A stretch of 64,000 nt of DNA from Planctomycetota bacterium (GTDB lineage: Bacteria; Planctomycetota; Phycisphaerae; Phycisphaerales; Phycisphaeraceae), in assembly GCA_016350165.1 (NCBI GenBank), contig CP066225.1:2480001-2544000 (forward strand), given 5' to 3'. The notes under the pieces were generated by a model. The model was given only the letters and a program-made list of their open reading frames with translations, was not told the DNA's origin and searched no databases. Numbering within the stretch: the first letter of the stretch is position 1; each line of letters begins with the position of its first letter. This document shows positions 17,715 through 26,073 of this stretch, in pieces. The position numbers and the translations under genes were made by a program.

Positions 17715-19130
17715 ATGGCGAAACTCGATAACACCCAATGGCGCGAGATGATGACATACTTGCGCAAGAAGCACCCATCCATCTGTAGGCAGTGGTTTGA
17801 GGATCTTACTCCAATCACCCTCGATTCAGGGCTTCTCCAAATTCAAACAACAACCCCTCTGCAGCAAAATTATCTGCAGAAACGCTGCCTCGATCAATTC
17901 ACCGAAGCAGCACAAGCGATCACCGGCAACCTCGTCGCTGTTCGCTTCGTTGACCGTCCCGCCACCCCAAAAACCCCTCCAGCACCCTCACAGCCCACAA
18001 CTGTCAACACAGGCGTCCGCCCTGTCCTCCAAAACGGCCAAACCTCTCTCGAGGCCGACCAAATGGTCATCAGCCCCGATTACTCATTCGAAAACTTCAT
18101 CACAGGCCCCAATAACCAGCTCGCATACGCAGCTGCCGTTGCCGTCGCCAACCAGCCCGGCACAGCCTACAACCCCCTGTTCATCCATGGCGGCGTAGGC
18201 CTCGGCAAGACTCACCTCCTTCAGGCTGTCTGCCAACAGATTCTTTCTGTAAACCCTGAAACAAACATCCTTTACGTCTCATGTGACGCATTCATGAACC
18301 AGTTCCTCGAATGTGTTCAGTCAGGCCAGATGAACGAATTCCGTCATCGCTACCGCCACGTAGACGTACTCGTCATTGACGATATTCACTTCCTCGCCAA
18401 GCGCGACCGCACCCAGGAAGAATTTTTCCATACCTTCAACGAGCTGTACCAATCCAACAAACAGATTGTGCTCAGCTCCGACGCTGCTCCATCCGAAATC
18501 CCTGACCTCGAAGACCGCCTTGTCTCACGTTTCCAGTGGGGCCTCGTCACTCAGGTCACAAAGCCCGGCTTCGAAACACGCGTCGCAATACTCAAAGCTA
18601 AGGCCAAGTTGCGTGGCATCGAGCTTCCAGAAGATGTCATCAACTACATCGCTTCGAAGATTGACTCCAACGCTCGCGAACTCGAAGGTGCATTCACCAC
18701 CATCCAGGGTCACGCTGCCCTTCAGGATCAGCCGATCACCCTCAAGCTCGCACAAAACGCCCTCGGCGACACCCTCGCTGCCTCAGGCCCGAAATCAAAT
18801 CAGGTCACCCTTCAGAACATCATCGACGTCGTCACCGAGTTCTACAACGTTCGTTTGTCAGACCTCCAGTCACGCCGTCGCCACAAGTCAGTCACCGAAC
18901 CACGTCAGGTCTGCATGTTCCTCGCTCGTAAACGCACCCGATTCTCCCTCGAAGAAATCGGCGGCTACTTCGGCGGTCGCGACCACACCACCGTCATGCA
19001 CTCAATCCGCACGATTGATGATCGCATGAAAAAAGACGAAAACTTCGGTGCACAAGTCAACCAACTCGATGCTCAAATCGGCAACGCACCAGCTCACCCA
19101 ACAACCACCCCACTCGCCGAACGCATCTAA
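17715..19130 (+). CDS. dnaA: Chromosomal replication initiator DnaA
   Basis: 471 residues with all four DnaA domains: an N-terminal helicase-interaction domain (1-75), a Pro/Thr-rich linker (80-115), the AAA+ ATPase, and the C-terminal DNA-binding domain. Walker A is GGVGLGKTHL (159-168) and Walker B VLVIDDIHFL (about 218-227). Sensor-type RLVSRFQWGL and the DnaA signature region (RQVCMFLARKRTRFSLEEIG, then GGRDHTTVMHS) are present. The C-terminal tail (ANAPAHPTTTP-like) is short and unstructured. The gene is not next to dnaN, recF or gyrB, as often in Planctomycetes. The coding strand is markedly C-rich and uses C-ending codons. Only weak GAGAG precedes the ATG. Confidence 0.98.
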   Translation: MAKLDNTQWREMMTYLRKKHPSICRQWFEDLTPITLDSGLLQIQTTTPLQQNYLQKRCLDQFTEAAQAITGNLVAVRFVDRPATPKTPPAPSQPTTVNTGVRPVLQNGQTSLEADQMVISPDYSFENFITGPNNQLAYAAAVAVANQPGTAYNPLFIHGGVGLGKTHLLQAVCQQILSVNPETNILYVSCDAFMNQFLECVQSGQMNEFRHRYRHVDVLVIDDIHFLAKRDRTQEEFFHTFNELYQSNKQIVLSSDAAPSEIPDLEDRLVSRFQWGLVTQVTKPGFETRVAILKAKAKLRGIELPEDVINYIASKIDSNARELEGAFTTIQGHAALQDQPITLKLAQNALGDTLAASGPKSNQVTLQNIIDVVTEFYNVRLSDLQSRRRHKSVTEPRQVCMFLARKRTRFSLEEIGGYFGGRDHTTVMHSIRTIDDRMKKDENFGAQVNQLDAQIGNAPAHPTTTPLAERI

Positions 19131-19202
19131 GCCCCCGGAAGTATTAACCACTTCCAACCGGACGTTACTAAAACGTCTAACAACTAAATAGACACTAAAA
19201 AA

Positions 19203-19229
19203 GCTGACGCCTCAAAACGTCAGCTTTTT
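19203..19229 (+). terminator. Terminator after dnaA, probably bidirectional
   Basis: GCTGACG (19203-19209) pairs with CGTCAGC (19218-19224) around an 8-nt loop and is followed by TTTTT. An A tract precedes it, so on the minus strand it could also terminate the 19241-19717 transcript. A second small hairpin (GACGTT/AACGTC) lies at 19161-19176. Confidence 0.82.
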
Positions 19230-19240
19230 CTATTCTTTAG

Positions 19241-19717
19241 TTAGATCAAACGTTGCATTTCATCATCCTCGACCACCACTTCCCAAGGCCGTGCTCTCTC
19301 ACCACACTCAGGACACACACTAACCTCACCACCTCGCAAATCATAACCACATTTATAACATCTTGAACTATGCAACTTCTCTTCTATCAAATAACGCTCA
19401 GTTATTTTTCTTACATTCCGTTTATTCCAACGCTTCATCCACACCATTCCCAAAAACAAAATGAACTCGAAAACAATAAATGCATAAACAACTTCACGAT
19501 CTAACAAAACAACCGAAAACATCGATTGAAAAACGATTAACTTGGACGTGAGAATTGCTAACCCAAGAATAAGAACCCACACCCATAGCGTAGGTAAATT
19601 ACCACCCTGAGTAATAACCTGACAATAAATGCGCTGCTTTATTTTCTCACGTTTCACGCCTTCATAATGATGCAGATACCCATCAATAACACGTGAAATA
19701 TCTTTTTTGTATCTCAA
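19241..19717 (-). CDS. Two-helix membrane protein with C-terminal zinc ribbon
   Basis: 158 residues from a TTG start at 19715-19717, supported by GGGGG 7 nt upstream. A basic N-terminus (KKDISRVIDGYLHHYEG) precedes two hydrophobic helices (about 45-63 and 72-92). The zinc ribbon follows: CYKCGYDLRGG and CPECGE, plus a short acidic tail. It is a paralogue of 20617-21123 in layout and ribbon. Function unknown; the ribbon may face the cytoplasm. It is the last gene of a three-gene unit with 20617 and 19728. Confidence 0.72.
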   Translation of the reverse strand: MRYKKDISRVIDGYLHHYEGVKREKIKQRIYCQVITQGGNLPTLWVWVLILGLAILTSKLIVFQSMFSVVLLDREVVYAFIVFEFILFLGMVWMKRWNKRNVRKITERYLIEEKLHSSRCYKCGYDLRGGEVSVCPECGERARPWEVVVEDDEMQRLI

Positions 19718-19727
19718 CTTTTACCCC

Positions 19728-20636
19728 CTAATCAAAAAAGCTCAATTCCTGACATCGTCCCCAATCAGCTTTTACAAATTCAAACTCAACATCAAAATGT
19801 TTCTTCAAAAACTTCACGAGTGTATTGCGCTTCCAACCAAACTCTGAATACATCTCAGTAAAATCAGGCTTCCACAAACACCAATACTCATATCGCCCTT
19901 CATTATTTTTGATAATCATCCCGATCCAATCCTTCATCGAACCATTCTCACTGCTCGGCTGATATCGGCTCAAATAATAAAACCTATAAACTTCATCACG
20001 CCGAAACCTCATCCCAGCAAAAGGCAAATCAATCGTCTCATCCGTAACCTCACAAACAACCTTATCTTCACGCTTTTTGACTTGCCGATTAAAATAAATC
20101 AGAACGCTCATAACCAACAACAGCAACATGCTGATTAAAAATATCACACCGATTTCTTCACCTGATACCTCCCCACCTTCTTGCAACTTTAAAACAACCA
20201 AAAACACGACCGGGATCATCGCACTAAAAAAAATAACAAATAACGGAATTTTTCTACGTCGATCAACAATTCGATTCCCCTTCACCTCATGTCGTCTCAT
20301 CACCGCATTACGAAAATATCCAAGCAAATCTCTCTCACTGGGCTCATTATCATACTCGCGTGCAAGCCCAGCTATCTTCCCTTTATGAATCCGCTTGGTA
20401 GGATCATCCACCAACGCCGCAACAGCTTCTATTTCTTCCTCAATCTCAACATCTATCTCTTGATTAGCTGCTGCTTCAACCGCAACTTCTTTCTCATCAA
20501 CCACCTCAACCCGCGGTTCAACTAACTCTACACCATCCTCCACGACCTCTTCAACAACGACATCCGCAACAACTTCCTTCTCCCCTATTTCTTCCTGCCG
20601 ATGTTTCTTAATATCTTCACTCGTAAACTTCGCCAC
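19728..20636 (-). CDS. Two-helix membrane protein with acidic N-terminal region
   Basis: 302 residues from GTG at 20634-20636, which has GGGAG 8 nt upstream. Residues 15-80 are a Val/Glu-rich low-complexity stretch. A basic region (RRHEVKGNRIVDRRRKIP) precedes two membrane helices (about 130-150 and 160-182). The C-terminal 110 residues form a soluble domain (CEVTDETIDLPFAGMRFRRDEVYRFYYLSRY) that resembles a membrane-associated PH-like/YcxB-type domain, a weak impression. It overlaps the upstream gene by 20 nt, so translation is likely coupled. Confidence 0.68.
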   Translation of the reverse strand: MAKFTSEDIKKHRQEEIGEKEVVADVVVEEVVEDGVELVEPRVEVVDEKEVAVEAAANQEIDVEIEEEIEAVAALVDDPTKRIHKGKIAGLAREYDNEPSERDLLGYFRNAVMRRHEVKGNRIVDRRRKIPLFVIFFSAMIPVVFLVVLKLQEGGEVSGEEIGVIFLISMLLLLVMSVLIYFNRQVKKREDKVVCEVTDETIDLPFAGMRFRRDEVYRFYYLSRYQPSSENGSMKDWIGMIIKNNEGRYEYWCLWKPDFTEMYSEFGWKRNTLVKFLKKHFDVEFEFVKADWGRCQELSFFD

Positions 20637-21123
20637 AATTTTGCTCCCGTTTAAACGTAATTACTTCACCACATTCCGGACATTTCTCAACCTTACCACC
20701 ACGTAAATCATAACCGCAACCCCAACATTTTGAACTAATCACAGCACCTTCACTCATGATCTGCCTCATATAAACTGACAATTTTCGTAACTTATATCTG
20801 CGGGCAATCAAATACAGAACGAAAAATAAACTACACGTAATAGCTAATGAAACAAATAACATCGGAAGACGATAAGTGTTCGATACTGCAACAACACCAC
20901 CATCGAACGCATATGCATACCCAACTGTTCGATCAAACTGAGTAAACCAAAAAAATACTAAAACAGTTCCCAAAAGCATCGGCAAAGCAATTGTAATCAT
21001 CTGTAAAAATGCAATCCGCGCATCTTCTCTCACCAACCGCATCGCCTTGTCGCGCATCTTCCCCTTCAATCCCTCTTCTTCCACAAAGATCAAATACTCA
21101 TCAATTTGCTTCTCGATACTCAA
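20617..21123 (-). CDS. Two-helix membrane protein with C-terminal zinc ribbon
   Basis: 168 residues. The frame opens with TTG at 21121-21123, with GGGAGTGGG just upstream, and no ATG lies near. The layout matches 19241-19717: amphipathic N-terminus, two hydrophobic helices (about 41-60 and 90-108), basic linker and the ribbon CWGCGYDLRGG...CPECGE. It is the first gene of a likely operon running to 19241. Function unknown. Confidence 0.7.
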   Translation of the reverse strand: MSIEKQIDEYLIFVEEEGLKGKMRDKAMRLVREDARIAFLQMITIALPMLLGTVLVFFWFTQFDRTVGYAYAFDGGVVAVSNTYRLPMLFVSLAITCSLFFVLYLIARRYKLRKLSVYMRQIMSEGAVISSKCWGCGYDLRGGKVEKCPECGEVITFKREQNCGEVYE

Positions 21124-21152
21124 AACCCACTCCCATCTATTCTCCGCTTAGA

Positions 21153-22640
21153 TTACTTCGCCTTCCCCATAATCTTCAACGCCTTACCACCAGCTTTCCA
21201 ACTCTTCTTAACCATCCCAACATCTTTACCATCAACCTTACCATCCAAATTCAAATCACCCATCCGCCAAGCTCTCTCTTTGTCAGCCTCCGGGTCAGTT
21301 TCCTTCAACCAGTTCTTTCGCATCACATACAAGTCACCCTTATTCAACATCCCATCCATATTAAAATCTGGCAACCCCTTCTTCATAATGATCTCTTTAT
21401 AAATCGCCTTTAAAAGCGACTTCTCACCCACCGCGTCCTGACCCAACTGCCAAATCATCACACCCTTAAGCTTCTTATCCATCGCCCACGCTACGCGCTC
21501 ACGCATCGATTTGATATTCGTAAACGCTATCTCCCCAGCCTTATCAACCTCTTCACCAATCTTGGGGTTCTCTTTCAAAATCGTCCCATACCCCTTCGCT
21601 TTTTTCCAATTCGTCAGACTACGCCCATAAAACGGCACCCCCATCACCAACTTACCCTCTGCCCCCTTAATCCCATTCTTCTTCATCAAACTCAGCCAAA
21701 AATTAATTGATTCCTGCACACGATCAAACGGACTATTCACAGGCTGAAAGTCATACGTCATCGTCATCACCGCATCCTGCGCAAAACCACGCTTCACCAA
21801 CATCGGCTTCACCTGCATCACCGCCGTCCCCACCGTCTTCTTACCCTTCGCCAACAACTTCGTCAGCTCATAAATAAACTCCGAATACGCCTTCGTCTGC
21901 GTACCAGGATCTGGATACTCCCAGTCAAGATTAAAACCATCCAGCCGATGCTTCTTCACAAACTGGCCAATCTCCTGCACCAACTTGCGTCGCAACTTCA
22001 CCGACGTCATCACCTTCACATACTTCGCCTGAATCTCTTTCGTTCGCCATCCACCAATCGCAACGTGAATCTTCACACCCCGACTCTTACACCCTTTACT
22101 CATCCGCTTCAACAAATCAACATTTTTCTGGGCCATCAACAGATCTCCTTTATCATTAATCCCCGCCTTAAAGAAGATCACATCCGTCAAATATTCAAGC
22201 TTCACCTTCGGCCAAAAATCCTTCACATAATCAGGCATATAGCCGTACACCCGAAAATCCGCGACCTCCAACGTCCGCTCCGGCTTCACCCCACTCACCT
22301 TCAGTTCATCCTTCACCATACGCATCACCACCTCACGCTTCGCAGGCTCACTCTTCTCAACCTGCTGCGCCGGCTTCACCACCTCTTCCTTCTCTTTTAC
22401 AACTTCCTCTTCACCTTCCTTTTCCTCATCCCCAACCACCAATTCCTGTTCCCCTGCCTCCTTTTTCTCCGCCTCTTCCATCCGCTCTTGCCGCGCACGG
22501 TCAGCCCGATCGCGACGAGTCCGCCTCGTCCGACTACTCGCCCCCCAAACATCAGCAGCACTCAACAACAGACTCCCAAGCAACAGCGCGCAAACCAACA
22601 CGCGCCCCGCTGACACTAACTTCTTACAATCATTGAACAT
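21153..22640 (-). CDS. Secreted GH18 glycoside hydrolase with dockerin-like C-terminus
   Basis: 495 residues. After a signal peptide (to about residue 33) comes a highly charged Arg- then Glu/Lys-rich linker (35-105). The GH18 barrel spans about 125-415: VYGYMPDY at its start, HVAIGGW, and the catalytic motif DGFNLDWE (234-241). The acid/base Glu241 and Asp239 are present, but the fourth motif position, usually Asp, is Asn237. YDFQPV and MIWQLGQD (last barrel strand) are also typical. The C-terminus has two EF-hand-like duplicates (DFNMDGMLNKGDLYVM and DLNLDGKVDGKDVGMV), as in type I dockerins. It likely acts on chitin or peptidoglycan-like glycans outside the cell. Substrate is not readable. 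Confidence 0.9.
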   Translation of the reverse strand: MFNDCKKLVSAGRVLVCALLLGSLLLSAADVWGASSRTRRTRRDRADRARQERMEEAEKKEAGEQELVVGDEEKEGEEEVVKEKEEVVKPAQQVEKSEPAKREVVMRMVKDELKVSGVKPERTLEVADFRVYGYMPDYVKDFWPKVKLEYLTDVIFFKAGINDKGDLLMAQKNVDLLKRMSKGCKSRGVKIHVAIGGWRTKEIQAKYVKVMTSVKLRRKLVQEIGQFVKKHRLDGFNLDWEYPDPGTQTKAYSEFIYELTKLLAKGKKTVGTAVMQVKPMLVKRGFAQDAVMTMTYDFQPVNSPFDRVQESINFWLSLMKKNGIKGAEGKLVMGVPFYGRSLTNWKKAKGYGTILKENPKIGEEVDKAGEIAFTNIKSMRERVAWAMDKKLKGVMIWQLGQDAVGEKSLLKAIYKEIIMKKGLPDFNMDGMLNKGDLYVMRKNWLKETDPEADKERAWRMGDLNLDGKVDGKDVGMVKKSWKAGGKALKIMGKAK

Positions 22641-22967
22641 ACTTACATCATCCCAAATTTACCCCCATCCTTGCAACCCCAATCGACCAAGTTTTATATA
22701 ACCATTTCCCTCACTCAACGCGACTTTCATTACATCCTATCACAGTTCGCCTGGCCACCTCCCGTATGAATAAATTCATCTTTCACTAGCAGTTCAATGT
22801 CATGACCCGCTTTTCACGAAACGACCTACTGGTCAACGAGAAAAATCTCGCAAAACGCATGATCAACCCCTCACTACACAAAAAAGCACTTCATCCGCCC
22901 GGACAAAGTGCTCATCTAAACTGAGAGCAACCTGCTCTCACTACGCTAGTAAGTCATCAATCGCCAT
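22641..22967. other. Intergenic region between PEP-CTERM and GH18 genes
   Basis: 327 bases on the minus-strand path from the PEP-CTERM gene to GH18. It holds the terminator at 22879-22912 and, next to the PEP-CTERM stop, an 8-bp inverted repeat with a 3-nt loop (TGAGAGCA/TGCTCTCA, 22922-22940). The GH18 promoter must lie in 22641-22870; no convincing box is visible. Confidence 0.5.
22879..22912 (-). terminator. Terminator of the PEP-CTERM gene
   Basis: AGCACTT (22885-22891) pairs with AAGTGCT (22906-22912), with an inner TCCG/CGGA stem. Read on the minus strand, the hairpin runs into TTTTTT. It lies 56 nt after the PEP-CTERM stop codon. Confidence 0.8.
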
Positions 22968-23753
22968 TCACCCTCGTCTTCGCAACAAAAACAACCCACC
23001 TAAGCCCATCATCCACCCTACCACTGGTTCTGGAACCGCCACGCTCTGAAACCTCACTTCATCAAAACACAACCCATCCGATGCGCTCGACAAATTCGAA
23101 GGCCCCCCCAAGCTCATCTGCGTAAAACCATTCGTCCCCTCCCATACCGATGCATCCAATTCCAACTCAAATACACCATCCACCTCACCATCACCCAAGT
23201 AATCCAACTTCACCACCAACTGATCAAACGTAAACCTCGCCTCAATCTCATGCCAACCCTTCTTCGCATCCATACCATCCAGCCCATACCACTTCGTCGA
23301 CGAGCAAATACTCGTATTCGACATCCTCACACAATAATCCGACCCCGACACACCGTTGTATCTGCCAACCTCAAACAGCGGATACGGATAAGACGCGTAA
23401 CTTCGTAATCCGATCGTACTTCGTTTACTCGAACCACCATCATCATAAATACGTGCAGTTAACACCAACTCATTCCACGCACTCGCCTTCCACGACTTAC
23501 TAAACTCCTTCACCGTTGTGTTCTGCTTACTTTCATTACTCGCATCCCCCTTCATCAACAGCGCCTTCCCACCCAAACCATCATCCACAAACGACATCGT
23601 ACTCACCCCACTCCACGTCGGCCCCATCTCACTCACATCCCCATAATCATCAAACACTTCTTCAACAATCATCTCACCGCTCGCTGCTCCACCCACCATC
23701 AATCCCATCACACCAGCAAAACCCAATAACCATCGTCTCTTTGCCAACAACAT
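22968..23753 (-). CDS. PEP-CTERM exported protein
   Basis: 261 residues from the ATG at 23751-23753, which has GGAGG 5 nt upstream; the frame extends 12 codons further without support. An N-terminal signal peptide (to about residue 27) is followed by a concanavalin-like beta-sandwich region (EEVFDDYG, then LMKGDASNES, WNELVLTARIYDDGGSS, WHEIEARFTFDQLVVKLDYLG). The end is a PEP-CTERM sorting signal: VPEP, a hydrophobic segment (VVGWMMGLGGLFLL) and RRRG. Such proteins are processed and anchored by an exosortase, often in exopolysaccharide-producing bacteria. No exosortase is in the window. The upstream spacing is 319 nt. Confidence 0.88.
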   Translation of the reverse strand: MLLAKRRWLLGFAGVMGLMVGGAASGEMIVEEVFDDYGDVSEMGPTWSGVSTMSFVDDGLGGKALLMKGDASNESKQNTTVKEFSKSWKASAWNELVLTARIYDDGGSSKRSTIGLRSYASYPYPLFEVGRYNGVSGSDYCVRMSNTSICSSTKWYGLDGMDAKKGWHEIEARFTFDQLVVKLDYLGDGEVDGVFELELDASVWEGTNGFTQMSLGGPSNLSSASDGLCFDEVRFQSVAVPEPVVGWMMGLGGLFLLRRRG

Positions 23754-24071
23754 AAATGCCTCCAGTCTCAAAATTTTAAAAGTGTCCAAAGTTCAAAACA
23801 TTCGCGCACCAATAGCCATCGCCCTGCCCATTCACTTCATCTCTCTTCTTACGCATCTGTCCAAACATCCGCATCCTCAACAACACGCACACCAACATCT
23901 CCAACACATCATCCGTGTCGTTAAACATGCATACCTGAAATTTGCCCTTTGAACTCCACTACAGTGGACGCAAACAAAACCAACCAATTTCATCTTTTGA
24001 TCAATCTTTTTTACTTTCCGCCCATTTCCGCAGCCGCCTCTTCCTCACTCAAAACCTCTCCCCCAACATCA

Positions 24072-25946
24072 TCACTCAGCAACATGTTCACGCACAACCT
24101 CCAAAATCTCCTTCCTGTCAAAACCCTTCGCAACAATCTTCCCTTCAGGCGAAACCAAAATCAGCGTCGGGATCCCTTGCACGCCATACGCCTTCATCAC
24201 ATCCATCTCTTCATCCCAAGGCCCCAAAAATCCCTGATCAAAATCCAATCCATGCTTCCTCACATACTCAACCGCAGGCTCCCTCCCTCGATCCAACGTC
24301 AACATCACAATCTCCCAATTCCCCTGCTCACCATACCGCTCCCAAGCCTCCTTTATAAACGGCGTCTGCACCACACAACTACTGCACCACGTCGCCCAAA
24401 AATCCAACAACACCCACTTACCTCGATAATCATGCAACCGCAGCACCTTCTCCTTATCCATCAATTCAAACACTTCAAAATCAGGGGCATCATCCCCAAC
24501 CTCCAAACGATCAACCTTCATCGCCACGAAATTCCCCACATCCACAACCTTCTCTCCCTCATCCTTCACCACCACTTTCGTATCAATCCGATATCCCGCT
24601 TCCTCTCCAACACCTTCCTTCCCATACAAAATCAGCAACCGATACTCGCCCGGCTCAACATTCCTTATCACAAAATTCCCACGCTCCTGCACCTCAAACG
24701 CATACGACTTCGCCGCCTGCGCCTTCTCAGATGCTTTCTCAATCAAAGCCACATACTCATCCGTCTTTCCAAACTCCTCCAACCACTCCCCTTGCTCATA
24801 GCGATCCATCTCTTCCCATCCCTCAGGCAAAAAACTGTCATCCTCCTCAACAACCATCTCCATCCTCGCATAGTCAATCTTCCAACCCGCTTCCAATCCC
24901 TTCACCTCAACACAACCCTTCACATACAACCCCTCATTACTCAAATCCAACTTCCCAACCATCCAATCAACCTCAGCCTCCATCTCATACAACGTCTTGA
25001 TCCCCTCATCCATCGACTTCGAATCATCCATCACCTCAACCCTCAGCTTCCCCATCGGCACATACTTAAACTCATACTTCCCATCCTCATCCGATCGCCC
25101 CGTACACATCTCATACACAATCGCCGTCGTCTGCTCCGTCCGCACATCATAAACATCGTAATTCGTCTCAGGCTCCAACGATATCATCGCCCCCTTCAAT
25201 AACTCACCATCCATCCAAACCTCACCACGCAACTCACCCCAACCCGCCAACCTCACCACACCAATATCACCCGCCTCCCACTTCTCCTCAGCACTCTCAC
25301 CAACATCATTCCCCTTCAGCCGCTTCGCCATCTCCTCCAAACTAATCACCGCATATCCCCGCTCATGCAACACCAACATCCCAAACTCACTCTTCTGATC
25401 CACCACCTCAAACTCACCCTTCTCACCACTCTCAACCATCGGCAACCTCCGCCGATACACCGGCCCATCAAACCTCACCCGCGCACCCTTCACCACAGGC
25501 ATCACCCGCGCACCCTCAACCCTCATCCCCCAAGCATCGACCACAACACCATTCATCCCGCCCGCAGCTTTCTTCAACTCAACCCTCAACTTCACCGCTT
25601 TCTCACTCGCCCCAACAAACCGCGTCACCCCCGGCTCATACCCCTCCTTATAAACACGAAACGCCGTATACGGGTAATACAACAACTCATTCCTCACCTG
25701 AAACTTATGCCCCTTCACATTGATCTTGTAATTACTCCCCTCAAAATCCCAGTAATAACAAGCCTTATCCGAATAACTAATCCCAGCAAACACCTCTATC
25801 CCGCTTAACTTCTCACCCGTCTCCTCATCCACCACCTCCCCCGTCATCACCTGCACCATCTTCTTCCCACTCTGCCCCCATACCACATCACCACACAAAC
25901 CGATCGCCACCAACATCACTAAAACCAAACTAAAGATATGCTTCAT
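24072..25946 (-). CDS. Secreted thioredoxin-like (TlpA) protein with carboxypeptidase-regulatory-like domains
   Basis: 624 residues from the ATG at 25944-25946 (GAGGG 6 nt upstream). A signal peptide ends at about residue 25. The first 450 residues contain repeated beta-sandwich elements of the carboxypeptidase regulatory-like type: TGEVVDEETGEKLSGIEVF, MNGVVVDAWGMRVEGARVMP, WGELRGEVWMDGELLKGAMI. The C-terminal 150 residues are a TlpA/AhpC-TSA-like thioredoxin domain (DDAPDFEVFELMD, LLDFWATWCSSC). The redox pair is WCSSC (about 520-524), with cis-Pro in QGIPTLILV (about 591). The likely role is extracytoplasmic thiol reduction or redox control. It stands alone, so its partner is unknown. Confidence 0.87.
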   Translation of the reverse strand: MKHIFSLVLVMLVAIGLCGDVVWGQSGKKMVQVMTGEVVDEETGEKLSGIEVFAGISYSDKACYYWDFEGSNYKINVKGHKFQVRNELLYYPYTAFRVYKEGYEPGVTRFVGASEKAVKLRVELKKAAGGMNGVVVDAWGMRVEGARVMPVVKGARVRFDGPVYRRRLPMVESGEKGEFEVVDQKSEFGMLVLHERGYAVISLEEMAKRLKGNDVGESAEEKWEAGDIGVVRLAGWGELRGEVWMDGELLKGAMISLEPETNYDVYDVRTEQTTAIVYEMCTGRSDEDGKYEFKYVPMGKLRVEVMDDSKSMDEGIKTLYEMEAEVDWMVGKLDLSNEGLYVKGCVEVKGLEAGWKIDYARMEMVVEEDDSFLPEGWEEMDRYEQGEWLEEFGKTDEYVALIEKASEKAQAAKSYAFEVQERGNFVIRNVEPGEYRLLILYGKEGVGEEAGYRIDTKVVVKDEGEKVVDVGNFVAMKVDRLEVGDDAPDFEVFELMDKEKVLRLHDYRGKWVLLDFWATWCSSCVVQTPFIKEAWERYGEQGNWEIVMLTLDRGREPAVEYVRKHGLDFDQGFLGPWDEEMDVMKAYGVQGIPTLILVSPEGKIVAKGFDRKEILEVVREHVAE

Positions 25947-26073
25947 CACTTACCCTCGTTAAAATCAAAATCACAAAATCAATACTTCATACATTCATAT
26001 AGACGCACTCACCGCTCACCTCTTGCAAATAAATCCCTGCAACACACCTTTCCGGGTAGCGTCTCTATCCATC

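Noticed and set aside
17423-17818. 131-residue minus-strand frame upstream of dnaA
   Set aside because: It overlaps the dnaA start and has no ribosome-binding site or family-like text.
23949-25202. 417-residue plus-strand frame opposite the TlpA-like gene
   Set aside because: Shadow of the thioredoxin-like gene, His/Pro/Leu-rich; the minus-strand product has clear domains and a WCSSC site.
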